A DNA stretch of 64,000 nucleotides. It comes from Sulfurovum sp. Lineage in GTDB: Bacteria > Campylobacterota > Campylobacteria > Campylobacterales > Sulfurovaceae. Within the stretch, counting starts at the first letter, position 1, and each line of letters starts with the position of its first letter. The notes beneath the pieces were generated by a model, which had not been told where the DNA came from, searched no databases, and saw only the letters and a program-made list of their open reading frames with translations. The stretch is taken from assembly GCF_015493435.1 (NCBI RefSeq), contig NZ_WGDD01000001.1, forward strand, positions 1-64,000, given 5' to 3'. Made by a program: the position numbers and the translations under genes. Shown in pieces: positions 41,487 through 50,117 of this stretch.

Positions 41487-41938
41487 ATTTCATTTTTAAA
41501 ACGGCACTGTCCTGCTTTACATCATAGCGCTTTTGCATATAGGGGCGGTTATGGGGTGTCTGGGCATGCAAAATCTTAAATTGTCCATTCATCACAGTGA
41601 CAAGTGTTCCCTTGGCACGTGTAAAGAAATCGGCATGATCGAGGCGTTTGATGCGCGCATCCCATCCCACCAGCTTCAGCCGTTCTGTACGGGCAATGTA
41701 AAAATTTGGAATCTTGTCATATACCGGCAGACCCGAGAGCAGTGTTCCCGGCGGGATAAGGGATGCTTTGTCGGTAGGATGCAGTATTGACCAGCGGCGT
41801 ATGTTTGAAAGGCAGTCTATCCCGCTCTTTTCTCTTTACCCATTTCAACTCCAGCGCGACCAAGCCTTCATACAAGGGTTTTCCAAGCCATTGAAGTTTG
41901 CCGTGCTTTAGGTGGCGGGAGAGAGTTTGTCCAAGCAT
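41470..41938 (-). pseudogene. Frameshifted/degraded glycan-biosynthesis gene (probable glycosyltransferase)
   Basis: Two ORFs (41717..41938, 41470..41670) join through a one-base frameshift near the purine-rich run at 41826-41843: MLGQTLSRHLKHGKLQWLGKPLYEGLVALELKWVKRKE / KSGIDCLSNIRRWSILHPTDKASLIPPGTLLSGLPVYDKIPNFYIARTERLKLVGWDARIKRLDHADFF... Confidence 0.65.
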
Positions 41939-41953
41939 TATGCAATAGCTTTC
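41893..41953. repeat. Direct repeat B copy 1
   Basis: agtttgccgtgctttaggtggcgggagaga...; translates (minus) MLGQTLSRHLKHGKL. Confidence 0.75.
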
Positions 41954-42015
41954 AAAGTTTTATTTTGTTTTTTCTTTATAGCATTGAATATCAACAATGC
42001 CTCCTCAACATTCAA
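41945..42015 (-). pseudogene. VapC (PIN) gene fragment
   Basis: Minus-strand LNVEEALLIFNAIKKK resembles ENALLIFNAIEKK of the VapC at 43939..44340; DNA tatagcatt(g/a)aatatcaacaatgc nearly identical. Confidence 0.6.
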
Positions 42016-42325
42016 GTTGCGCACACAGTGCTTCCCGGATGGCTGCAAACACACTACTCTTAAGCTTTGCAATACATCGAGTATGATTGATAAGTCCACT
42101 GTCTATAGCTGTTAGTTTTGGAATAATCAAAACCGATTTTTTCTTTAAACTCCCCTCTTTTATATCGCTACTGTCAATAACAATGCCTTTACCTGAAAGA
42201 TTTGTTGTCAGCGGCAAGACAAGAAGATCGTTTTTGTCAATTTTTTTAAACACCAAAACGGGACGTGCCTTAAACTGTCTGAAATGAGAGTAAGGCATAT
42301 CGATAACATAGATTCCCCCTACCAT
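42005..42325 (-). CDS. MazF/PemK-like toxin
   Basis: GGIYVIDMPYSHFRQFKARPVLVFKKIDKNDLLVLPLTTN...VLIIPKLTAI. Confidence 0.85.
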   Translation of the reverse strand: MVGGIYVIDMPYSHFRQFKARPVLVFKKIDKNDLLVLPLTTNLSGKGIVIDSSDIKEGSLKKKSVLIIPKLTAIDSGLINHTRCIAKLKSSVFAAIREALCAQLEC

Positions 42326-42630
42326 TTGCTGTAATCTTCCTCATCATAATCATGTTTGCTCAACCCTATGGCGATCTTGCCAAAGTTATCCAGTTCGACA
42401 TCTTTCCAGTAAGCCCAGGGGATATCGTTGTCTTTTTCCGTATTTGTTTCGTTTTGTTTCAAATGCGATGAGCGTGGCAGTTTGATCTCAAAAGGCATAC
42501 CACCTTCAAGACGGACTTTGTTTAAAAAAATATTGATCGCATCGGAAAGGGTTAGATCATACTCTTTAAATATCTCCTTTGCCTTCTCCCATGCTTCAGG
42601 GTCAACTTTTATGGAGGTTTGTTTTCTCAT
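42319..42630 (-). CDS. RelB/DinJ-type antitoxin paired with MazF-like toxin
   Basis: SIKVDPEAWEKAKEIFKEYDLTLSDAINIFLNKVRLEGGMPFEI. Confidence 0.85.
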   Translation of the reverse strand: MRKQTSIKVDPEAWEKAKEIFKEYDLTLSDAINIFLNKVRLEGGMPFEIKLPRSSHLKQNETNTEKDNDIPWAYWKDVELDNFGKIAIGLSKHDYDEEDYSKW

Positions 42631-42727
42631 TCAATGACTCCTTTTTGGTTTATTATACTTCAATAGAATTATAATGTCAATCTACTTTCTGTAATCTTTA
42701 ACATCATTTCCGCCAAAATATTTCTGC

Positions 42728-42794
42728 CAGTTTGCCGTGCTTCAGGTAGCGGGAGAGGGACTTTCCTATCATTGCGGTGTATGTTCCAAAATGG
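42728..42794. repeat. Direct repeat B copy 2 (wecB 3' end / next-gene start)
   Basis: agtttgccgtgcttcaggtagcgggagagg...; translates (minus) MIGKSLSRYLKHGKL then diverges. Confidence 0.75.
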
Positions 42795-43923
42795 CTTCAA
42801 GGCAGCGCTCTGCCGCTTTGCCGTCCCAAAGTTCCGGACGCTGCGGTTTGCGTTTAGTCTCTGAGACTTTTTGGTAGGCTTCACGTATGGCAGCGACATT
42901 GTTCCCCACCAGGGTGGATGCGCCGCCATGCTCTTTGAGGGTAATGGGGCGTTCGGTGTTCCAGCGCAGTGTCAGACAAGGGGTACCGAGCACGCAGCAC
43001 TCTTCCTGTAATCCGCCGCTGTCGGTAAGCATACTGTTCGCGGACATATTGAGCTTGAGCATCTCATGGTAGTTGACTGGATGAAGCAGTATAATCATCG
43101 GGGACGTGCTTACCTTCTCCCACAATCCAAAGGTCTCAAGCTGTTTTCTCGCCCGGGGATGGATTGGCCAGAGCAGCAGCTCTTTTTCACATACCTCATC
43201 CAGCAAAAAATCGACAATCGGTTCCAGTACCTCTTTTTTATCGACATTGGAAGGTCTGTGCATGGTCAATACAGAATACTCCCCTATCTCATCGGGTACC
43301 TCACGCAGAGGATCAAGCAGGTTTTCTTTTACTATATTTTCAACCTGCATCGCTTCAGCTTTCTCTCTGTTGGCTTCGAGCGTATCGATCATTACATTAC
43401 CCACAAAACAGATTTTTCCCTCTGCTACACCTTCATTGCGAAGGTTCTCTGTTGAAAGCAGATCAGGCGTAAGCAGCAGGTCAGAGAGGCGGTCTGTCAC
43501 CAGACGGTTGATCTCTTCGGGCATATCCATATCGCCCGAGCGCAACCCCGCTTCGATGTGGCAGACTTTGATGTGCTCTTTTTTGGCGGTTACGGAACAG
43601 GCGAGTGTGGCATTGACATCACCCACGACCACTACCCAGTCCGGCTTTTCCTCTTTGATGATCTTTTCAAAAGCAATCATCGTATGCCCTACCTGCTCGG
43701 CATGGGTACCCGAACCTATGTCCATATGCCTGTCTGCATCAGGGATGCCAAGTGATTCAAAAAAGACTTTTGACATACGGTCATCATAATGCTGCCCGGT
43801 ATGTACCAGCAAATGTTCTATTTTTTCAGATGCAAGATCGTGATTATACGCTTCTATCGCATGCACAAAGGGTGCAATTTTCATAAAATTGGGCCTTGCC
43901 CCGACTACAGAGATGATTTTCAT
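42769..43923 (-). CDS. wecB: UDP-N-acetylglucosamine 2-epimerase (non-hydrolysing)
   Basis: KIISVVGARPNFMKIAPFVHA, VVVVGDVNATLACS, HIEAGLRSGDMDMPEEINR, DSGGLQEE. Confidence 0.93.
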   Translation of the reverse strand: MKIISVVGARPNFMKIAPFVHAIEAYNHDLASEKIEHLLVHTGQHYDDRMSKVFFESLGIPDADRHMDIGSGTHAEQVGHTMIAFEKIIKEEKPDWVVVVGDVNATLACSVTAKKEHIKVCHIEAGLRSGDMDMPEEINRLVTDRLSDLLLTPDLLSTENLRNEGVAEGKICFVGNVMIDTLEANREKAEAMQVENIVKENLLDPLREVPDEIGEYSVLTMHRPSNVDKKEVLEPIVDFLLDEVCEKELLLWPIHPRARKQLETFGLWEKVSTSPMIILLHPVNYHEMLKLNMSANSMLTDSGGLQEECCVLGTPCLTLRWNTERPITLKEHGGASTLVGNNVAAIREAYQKVSETKRKPQRPELWDGKAAERCLEAILEHTPQ

Positions 43924-43938
43924 ACTGTTTTATACCTT

Positions 43939-44340
43939 TTATTTGAAATATTTTTTCACAAATGTACTACTTGTCAATGTTTCTATGCCTTCCGCATAGA
44001 AGTTCTGATCATTGGTCACAATGACATCACACACCATTTTTTGAGCACTCACATACTGTAAACTGTCTTCTAAGTCATCATTTTTCAAAGATAATGCGTC
44101 ATGAAACATTTTGTTGTTCCCACCAACAACTTCAAACACACTGTTGACCAGTCTCAAAAAAGCTTTGACATCTTTTACCTGTTTATTTGCAACATAGTCA
44201 ATATTTAACAGTGTGATATCCAACACCACTCCAAAGTAGTATTTTTTCTCTATAGCATTAAATATCAACAATGCATTCTCAAAATTCTCTCTTTTTAAAA
44301 TGAGATCGAGAAAAATATTTGTATCGACAAAAACCTTCAT
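43939..44340 (-). CDS. VapC-type PIN domain toxin
   Basis: MKVFVDTNIFLDLILKREN... PIN acidic residues, DVIVTNDQNF. Confidence 0.88.
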   Translation of the reverse strand: MKVFVDTNIFLDLILKRENFENALLIFNAIEKKYYFGVVLDITLLNIDYVANKQVKDVKAFLRLVNSVFEVVGGNNKMFHDALSLKNDDLEDSLQYVSAQKMVCDVIVTNDQNFYAEGIETLTSSTFVKKYFK

Positions 44341-44585
44341 TTGACAATCTTGTTATACTTTATGTCATCTGTCTTAAATGTGTTATCCAGTATACCTACA
44401 AACTGGTTGAATGATCCTTCTTCAAGACTCTTCTCTGTACTGGCTTGTCTCATCAGCTTTTCATACTCTTCGTAAGGCATGATCACAGCCTTTTTTTTAC
44501 GTGCCTTTTTATCGACTATTAAAACTGTCTGGGACAAGAGCTTTGTGAACTGTGCCTGTGCCTGCGAAATACCCAGTTCCAACAT
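44337..44585 (-). CDS. Phd/YefM-like antitoxin
   Basis: LGISQAQAQFTKLLSQTVLIVDKKARKKKAVIMPYEEYEKL; overlaps VapC by 4 bp. Confidence 0.8.
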   Translation of the reverse strand: MLELGISQAQAQFTKLLSQTVLIVDKKARKKKAVIMPYEEYEKLMRQASTEKSLEEGSFNQFVGILDNTFKTDDIKYNKIVK

Positions 44586-44649
44586 AATGAACCCCTTTCA
44601 ATATATATGTACATACTACGATATATATATTTATATATCTCTTAAATTT

Positions 44650-45876
44650 TTAACTAATGTTAGAATATGAACAACTGTCAGCCAAGATACCCAACATCTT
44701 TTCAGCCAAGACTTTTCTGTCAAAATCCTGTACCAGTTTGTCACATCCTGATTGGCAGGTTTCATACAACGCTTTATCATTTTTAAGTCGTCCAAGTTTT
44801 TCAAGGAAATCTGTTTCATCTTCCGGTTTGAAGCAAAGTCCGGCACCATATTTTTCTATGATCTCCTGTGCCTGCCCTTCAACACCAAGCAGTGTGGGTT
44901 TTCGCATGGCGGAGGCTTCAAATATCTTGGAGGGGATGACGGTTTTGAAAGTGTCGGACTTTTTGAGCGGGGCGAGTGACACATCGATAATGGAGAGGTA
45001 GTCTGGCACCTGTTTTTTGGAAACGGGGTCAAGAAACGTTACATTTTTCAATGCCAGTTTCTCTGCCATCTCCACAATGGTTTGTTTCATCGCCCCACCG
45101 CCGACAAACAGGAAATGGATGTCAGGGTCATCCACTTTTTTCAAAGCGGTGACAATGAAGTCCAGACTGTGTGCCATGCCATGTGTTCCAATGTAGCCGA
45201 CAACAAACTTCCCTTCCAGTCCAAGTGATTTCAGGAGTGCCTTGTCTTTCTTTCTTGCAACATATAGCTCAAGATTTGCCCCATTGGTGACGACATCGAT
45301 CTTCTCTGCGTCGATGCCGCGGCCAATAAGGTTTTGTTTGAATGCTTCCGTCACGGCCACTACTCTGTCGGCATCCCTGTAGAGCCATAGCTCCACCTTT
45401 TCCAGCCAGTCAAGCACCCTGCTCTGCTTCATAGCCCCAACGGTACGAATGGACTCCGGCCAGAGGTCCCGCAACTCGAAGATCCACGGTTTCCTTCGGA
45501 TCTTCGAGATACCGACTGCTGCCCAGGTGGTAAAAAACTGCGGAGAAGTCGCCACGACGACATCAGCCTTTTGAAACAGCCCGACCCAAAATGCAGAAAA
45601 GGCAAAGCTCACATAGTCAAGTACCCGTTTTGCAAAGCCTTCGTTTGCAGTGATATAACTCCAGACCCGTATGACTTCAATGCCGTCAATATTTTCTTTC
45701 TGATACAGCCTGTTTTTATATCCCTCATAAACCTTTCCCTGCGGGAAATTGGGTGCACAAGTAATGATGGTTACTTCGGCTCCCTTTTTCACCCACTCTT
45801 TGCAGTGTTCATAGGTACGGGTTGCCGGAGCGTTGGTTTCGGGCGGGAAGTTGTCGGTGAGGAAGAGTATTTTCAT
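44650..45876 (-). CDS. Glycosyltransferase family 4 (WbuB-like)
   Basis: MKILFLTDNFPPETNAPATRTYEHCKEWVKKGAEVTIITCAPNFPQGK..., GT1-type C-terminal domain. Confidence 0.9.
   Translation of the reverse strand: MKILFLTDNFPPETNAPATRTYEHCKEWVKKGAEVTIITCAPNFPQGKVYEGYKNRLYQKENIDGIEVIRVWSYITANEGFAKRVLDYVSFAFSAFWVGLFQKADVVVATSPQFFTTWAAVGISKIRRKPWIFELRDLWPESIRTVGAMKQSRVLDWLEKVELWLYRDADRVVAVTEAFKQNLIGRGIDAEKIDVVTNGANLELYVARKKDKALLKSLGLEGKFVVGYIGTHGMAHSLDFIVTALKKVDDPDIHFLFVGGGAMKQTIVEMAEKLALKNVTFLDPVSKKQVPDYLSIIDVSLAPLKKSDTFKTVIPSKIFEASAMRKPTLLGVEGQAQEIIEKYGAGLCFKPEDETDFLEKLGRLKNDKALYETCQSGCDKLVQDFDRKVLAEKMLGILADSCSYSNIS
45733..45876. repeat. Direct repeat C copy 1 (5' end of the intact glycosyltransferase)
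   Basis: About 129/144 identical by hand to 47201-47344. Confidence 0.9.
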
Positions 45877-45888
45877 TTTCCCTTTTCC

Positions 45889-47136
45889 TTATACACCAAA
45901 GTATTCCCAAAATGCAACAATCTTTACACTGTCAGAAGTATCTGACTGATTATAGGTAATAATATATTTACTATCTACTTCAAACGGCAGCTTGGCAAGT
46001 CCGCCTATTTCTCTTTTTCTATTTTGATCATGCAACTCATAACATACTTGAATGGCGATTATCTTACCATCTTGTATAGCTATAAAATCACATTCAAAAT
46101 TCTTATTGTAAAAATAGACTTCATATCCCGCTTTGATCAATTCTGTATAGACTAAATTTTCAAGCATCTTTCCACGATTCTCTGAAAAACTATAACTAAA
46201 AGATAAAAAACCATTATCATTGGCGTATATCTTTTTCTTGGAATGGTTCTGCTCTTTGAGAGAGTAAGAGTAGTGCTTGATCTCATCGATCAAATAACTG
46301 TTTTCCAGATATGACACGTACTCTTTGGCACTTTTATCATTTATATCAATTGCTTTTGCAAGTGAATTATAGGAATACAGAGATGTTACATTGGAGAGCA
46401 GATAATAACTTAACTCTTTAAAACTTTTGACATCTCTAATGGCATTATTGGTGACACAATCCTTAAGCAAAATAGTATCGTAGTAAGCGCTGAGTATCTC
46501 TCTCCTAAATTCTTCTTTGTTATCAACTATTTCTACAAAAGATCCATACTTGACCATATTGTCTACGATGTTTAAAACCTTCGGTGAGTGCTCTACAAGC
46601 TGCATATAGGTAGTGATGTCATTTATTTTCAATATCTCCTTTAATGAGAGTGGATACACTTTGGTAGATAAATATCGTCCTGTCAATAAAGTTGCCAGGT
46701 CACCATTCAGGAGTGAAGAGTTTGAACCCGTAATAAATATCTTTTTAAACGCTTCGTTATCGTAGACACTTTTCACATATCTTTCCCAGCCATTCATCGC
46801 CTGTACTTCATCTAAAAACAGATATGTTATATTCTTCTGTGTAAGTTTTTGTGCTGTCTGGATGACATCATGCAGTTTTGCAGCATCATCCGAATAGGGA
46901 ATAAAGAATGGATCATCCAGATTCACATACAGTATTTCCTGTGGGTCGATTTCCAGGGAAAGATGATTGATAAGAAGTTTGAACAGTGTGGATTTACCAC
47001 TTCTTCTTATGCCTTGAAGCACCTGTATATGTTTAACCTCCAGTTTTTTTACCAAACTGGGAAATATATCCCTCTCGTACAGTTCAGCATAAGGCTTGTT
47101 CCAATGTTTGTTTTGAGATAAAATTACCTTTTCCAT
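45889..47136 (-). CDS. AAA ATPase with DUF4143-like C-terminal domain
   Basis: LQGIRRSGKSTLFKLLI P-loop, YLFLDEVQAMNGWE, FITGSNSSLL, CDFIAIQDGKIIAIQVCYEL. Confidence 0.88.
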   Translation of the reverse strand: MEKVILSQNKHWNKPYAELYERDIFPSLVKKLEVKHIQVLQGIRRSGKSTLFKLLINHLSLEIDPQEILYVNLDDPFFIPYSDDAAKLHDVIQTAQKLTQKNITYLFLDEVQAMNGWERYVKSVYDNEAFKKIFITGSNSSLLNGDLATLLTGRYLSTKVYPLSLKEILKINDITTYMQLVEHSPKVLNIVDNMVKYGSFVEIVDNKEEFRREILSAYYDTILLKDCVTNNAIRDVKSFKELSYYLLSNVTSLYSYNSLAKAIDINDKSAKEYVSYLENSYLIDEIKHYSYSLKEQNHSKKKIYANDNGFLSFSYSFSENRGKMLENLVYTELIKAGYEVYFYNKNFECDFIAIQDGKIIAIQVCYELHDQNRKREIGGLAKLPFEVDSKYIITYNQSDTSDSVKIVAFWEYFGV

Positions 47137-47200
47137 ACTATAGTAACCTACTTTAATCTATTTATTCGTATTATAGCACGAATATTTATATTCTATTCAC

Positions 47201-47344
47201 TTTTCCTTGTGGAAAATTTGGCACACAGGTAATGATGGTGACTTCCGCCCCCTTTTTCACCCACTCTTTGCAGTGTTCATAGGTACGGGTTGCAGGAGCA
47301 TTGGTTTCGGGAGGGAAGTTGTCGGTGAGGAAGAGGATTTTCAT
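47201..47344 (-). pseudogene. Direct repeat C copy 2: duplicated 5' fragment of the glycosyltransferase gene
   Basis: Minus-strand MKILFLTDNFPPETNAPATRTYEHCKEWVKKGAEVTIITCVPNFPQGK then divergence. Confidence 0.9.
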
Positions 47345-47410
47345 TTGTTTTTTTATATTATACATTGTAATAATTATATTTTTTATAAAGAGAAAGATAG
47401 TCCATTTCTT

Positions 47411-47782
47411 CTAAATCGATTCGTTTAGCTCTTGAATATACGCTTCTAATTCATCTATCTTTTCATCACAGATATCATAAATTATCTCAGCATCGATATC
47501 GATGTAGTGATGTGTCAAAATTTCTCTGGTTTTAATGATTTTGCTCCAATAGTTTTGAGAAGCGACGCGCAATAAAATCTCTCTATCTCTTTTATCGATA
47601 TTTTTCAATGCTTCACCAATAGACTGTAGCCGCATGGATATCGCATCCAACCTGTCGAGTCCTTCATCACTGTTTATAAAATCATCACTGCTGCAAACAG
47701 GCTCGAAACGGCGCTTGATAAGTGCAATACTCTCAAGTATAAACTTCAAAAGCTCTTTAGTCGCTGCTTTGTCCATAAACAA
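47411..47782 (-). CDS. HepT-like HEPN toxin
   Basis: RX4HXY motif REILTHHY. Confidence 0.88.
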   Translation of the reverse strand: MFMDKAATKELLKFILESIALIKRRFEPVCSSDDFINSDEGLDRLDAISMRLQSIGEALKNIDKRDREILLRVASQNYWSKIIKTREILTHHYIDIDAEIIYDICDEKIDELEAYIQELNESI

Positions 47783-48074
47783 CCTCTTTTTGAATGCTAT
47801 TTAAAATAACGCTGTTGCTGTTGCTGTGTTTGTGTAAAATGTCGACTTTTTTATGAAACAATGTCTCCAAATATACCCACAATCCTGCAAGATTGTCAAA
47901 TGTTTTTTTTCTAAATTCTACATAAAAATCAATATCGCTGGACTCTGTCTGCTTCCCTTTTGCATAAGAGCCAAAAAGACCTATTTTCTCTACACCAAAC
48001 TCTTTTTTCATAAAATTTTCCTGCTGCTGCAACGTCTGTAAAATATCCTTTTTTGTCATATTCCACCCTTTCAA
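47757..48074 (-). CDS. MntA-like nucleotidyltransferase antitoxin
   Basis: GLFGSYAKGKQTESSDIDFYVEF (GSX10DXD); overlaps hepT by 26 bp. Confidence 0.9.
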   Translation of the reverse strand: MKGWNMTKKDILQTLQQQENFMKKEFGVEKIGLFGSYAKGKQTESSDIDFYVEFRKKTFDNLAGLWVYLETLFHKKVDILHKHSNSNSVILNSIQKEVVYGQSSD

Positions 48075-48164
48075 TTTTTCACATGCATATCTTTAAAGTC
48101 TATTACTATGCTATATTTAGCCTATTTGTTCATATTATAACACGAATATTTATTTTTTATTCTC

Positions 48165-48223
48165 TTTTCCCTGAGGAAAATCAGGCACACAAGTCATGAC
48201 GGTCACTTCCGCTCCCTTCTTCA
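48165..48223 (-). pseudogene. Direct repeat C copy 3: shorter glycosyltransferase 5' fragment
   Basis: cttttccctgaggaaaatcaggcacacaagtcatgacggtcacttccgctcccttcttca parallels copies 1 and 2. Confidence 0.8.
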
Positions 48224-48323
48224 TATGTTTTGGCATCAATAAAGATTTGAGATACTTTCAGCTTCTCTATAAGCGCTATTAACTCCTCTAGTAATCTTGC
48301 TTCACAATTAATATTTTATATCA

Positions 48324-48424
48324 TAAATTATATCTCTGAAGAATTTCATTTATTCTTTCATCACTAATATTTTCCAATTCTGTTTTGGAGTACATTGCCA
48401 TTAGGTAAAGATTATTCTCTACTA
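48324..48424 (-). pseudogene. C-terminal remnant of a RelE/HigB-like toxin
   Basis: ENNLYLMAMYSKTELENISDERINEILQRYNL* in frame without an upstream toxin N-terminus. Confidence 0.45.
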
Positions 48425-48712
48425 ATGATCTTCAAGTTCATCAATCAAATCATTTAAACTTTGTATTTCTTTATGTTTCTTCAAGCTACGAGTCTCTTGC
48501 AACTCTTTTGCTGCATTTTCAAAATTATCATAAAATAATTTTGATTTCTGCTCACTGATATATGACTTTATTGCTTCCACAATGATATCTGTTCTGGTCA
48601 CAGAGTATTTTTTGGTAAATGCATCTATATCATCTATAAGATACTTAGGAAGTCTCAACCCCACTTGCTGCTTTTCTAACTGTTCAACACTAAGCATACT
48701 ACAATTCCTCAA
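48422..48712 (-). CDS. Ribbon-helix-helix antitoxin-like protein
   Basis: QQVGLRLPKYLIDDIDAFTKKYSVTRTDIIVEAIKSYI. Confidence 0.75.
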   Translation of the reverse strand: MRNCSMLSVEQLEKQQVGLRLPKYLIDDIDAFTKKYSVTRTDIIVEAIKSYISEQKSKLFYDNFENAAKELQETRSLKKHKEIQSLNDLIDELEDH

Positions 48713-48799
48713 TATTTGTTTAACAATATTAAATATTATTTATATACATATGTCAATATCCATACTATTTAACAACTATTAAATTTTTATTTTAACTTT

Positions 48800-48828
48800 G
48801 TTGGTTTAGTGATGAAGAGGATTTTCAC
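48800..48828 (-). pseudogene. Direct repeat C copy 4: first codons of glycosyltransferase overlapping the capK-like stop
   Basis: Minus-strand GTGAAAATCCTCTTCATCAC; same start as copy 2 (ATGAAAATCCTCTTCCTCAC). Confidence 0.6.
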
Positions 48829-50117
48829 TTATTCTCCAATTCCGAATAAAAATGTTTGATTTTCCCTGAAGCCGGGCGCTCAATCCGGTCGACCTGATGC
48901 ACTACGATATTCAACCCTGGTTCAAGATATTCTTCAGCCGTTTTTTTCAACTCTTCTATATCTGTCTCCTCCAAAGCCTTATCGGAGACAACATCAAACT
49001 CAAACGTATCCAAAGCTGTTTGACGGATTATAAATTCTTTTAAAATACCGGAAGATTCAAGTAATGCACGTGAAACGTAATAAAAAGTAAACCCTGGTGA
49101 AAACTTTCCGCTTGGCAATTGGATAACATCATTTGTACGTCCCAACAATTTGTCAATCGATCGATAGGAAGATCCACACTTACATTTTTTTTCAGTTATA
49201 TCCGCAATATCACCTACCTTATATCTTACAAATGGGAAACTTTTATTAAAAAGATCTGTTACCAATAATTCTCCATTGGATGTTGACTCAATAAAAACAT
49301 TATCTTCAGGAATATGCATTGTACCTTCTTGACATTCATATCCAAGTAAACCGACCTCTGTCGTTCCATATTCCTGAACAACAGGAATTCCAAAAGCTTT
49401 TTCGATGAGTATTTTATCTTCTTTGGTACAGGTCTCAGATGTCACCATACATACCTTTAATGTAGGACAAATAGACTTAAGTAAAATATTGTTTGTATTA
49501 AGATATCGACAAAAAAGTACGATAGAACTGGTATAACCATAAATATATTCAAATTTATCGCTCTGAAATTTGCTTACCCATTTGGAAAATATTTTATCAG
49601 ACATTTCAAAAATGACAAATCTGTAACGATTCAAAACCATATCTTTTAGTCTTTGGACCCATGCAGATCTCCAACTTTTCGGTATACCATAAAATCGTGC
49701 CTCTCGACTGCCTATATCTATGCCATGCATTTGAAAAAAAAGTTTTTTTGCACTCCATACTCGGGCTTGCGTATAATAGTCTTTTGTAAATTTTAAAGGA
49801 TGCCCCGATGAACCAGAAGTATTGTTTGCATAGATTTCATTCTTATTTAAACTTCCACTTATAAGCTGATACTCATTACTTTGGAGATCTGACTTCAGGA
49901 CAAGAGGAAGTTCCTCCCACTTTTCAGGAAGCTGGTCACCTATATGTTCCCGATAAAATGCATTATTCTCATAAAGATACTGCACTATCTCCCATTTTTT
50001 CTGCTCCTGCCATGCTTCAAAGTCATCTTTGGGCAATGCCCTCAGTGTTTTCAGTTCATCAACGATGGGAGCAAGGTCATGGTGTCGCCATTTATAGATC
50101 AGTTCAAAGAGTGACAT
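48825..50117 (-). CDS. Phenylacetate-CoA ligase/CapK-like protein
   Basis: ANNTSGSSGHPLKFTKDYY, QEYGTTEVGLLGYEC. Confidence 0.88.
   Translation of the reverse strand: MSLFELIYKWRHHDLAPIVDELKTLRALPKDDFEAWQEQKKWEIVQYLYENNAFYREHIGDQLPEKWEELPLVLKSDLQSNEYQLISGSLNKNEIYANNTSGSSGHPLKFTKDYYTQARVWSAKKLFFQMHGIDIGSREARFYGIPKSWRSAWVQRLKDMVLNRYRFVIFEMSDKIFSKWVSKFQSDKFEYIYGYTSSIVLFCRYLNTNNILLKSICPTLKVCMVTSETCTKEDKILIEKAFGIPVVQEYGTTEVGLLGYECQEGTMHIPEDNVFIESTSNGELLVTDLFNKSFPFVRYKVGDIADITEKKCKCGSSYRSIDKLLGRTNDVIQLPSGKFSPGFTFYYVSRALLESSGILKEFIIRQTALDTFEFDVVSDKALEETDIEELKKTAEEYLEPGLNIVVHQVDRIERPASGKIKHFYSELENK

Noticed and set aside
41533-41790. 85-aa plus-strand ORF
   Set aside because: Antisense to the degraded glycan gene; no domain.
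43924-44650. Target duplication around the VapC/Phd-like pair
   Set aside because: No copy of the wecB start or glycosyltransferase end could be recognised on the opposite side.
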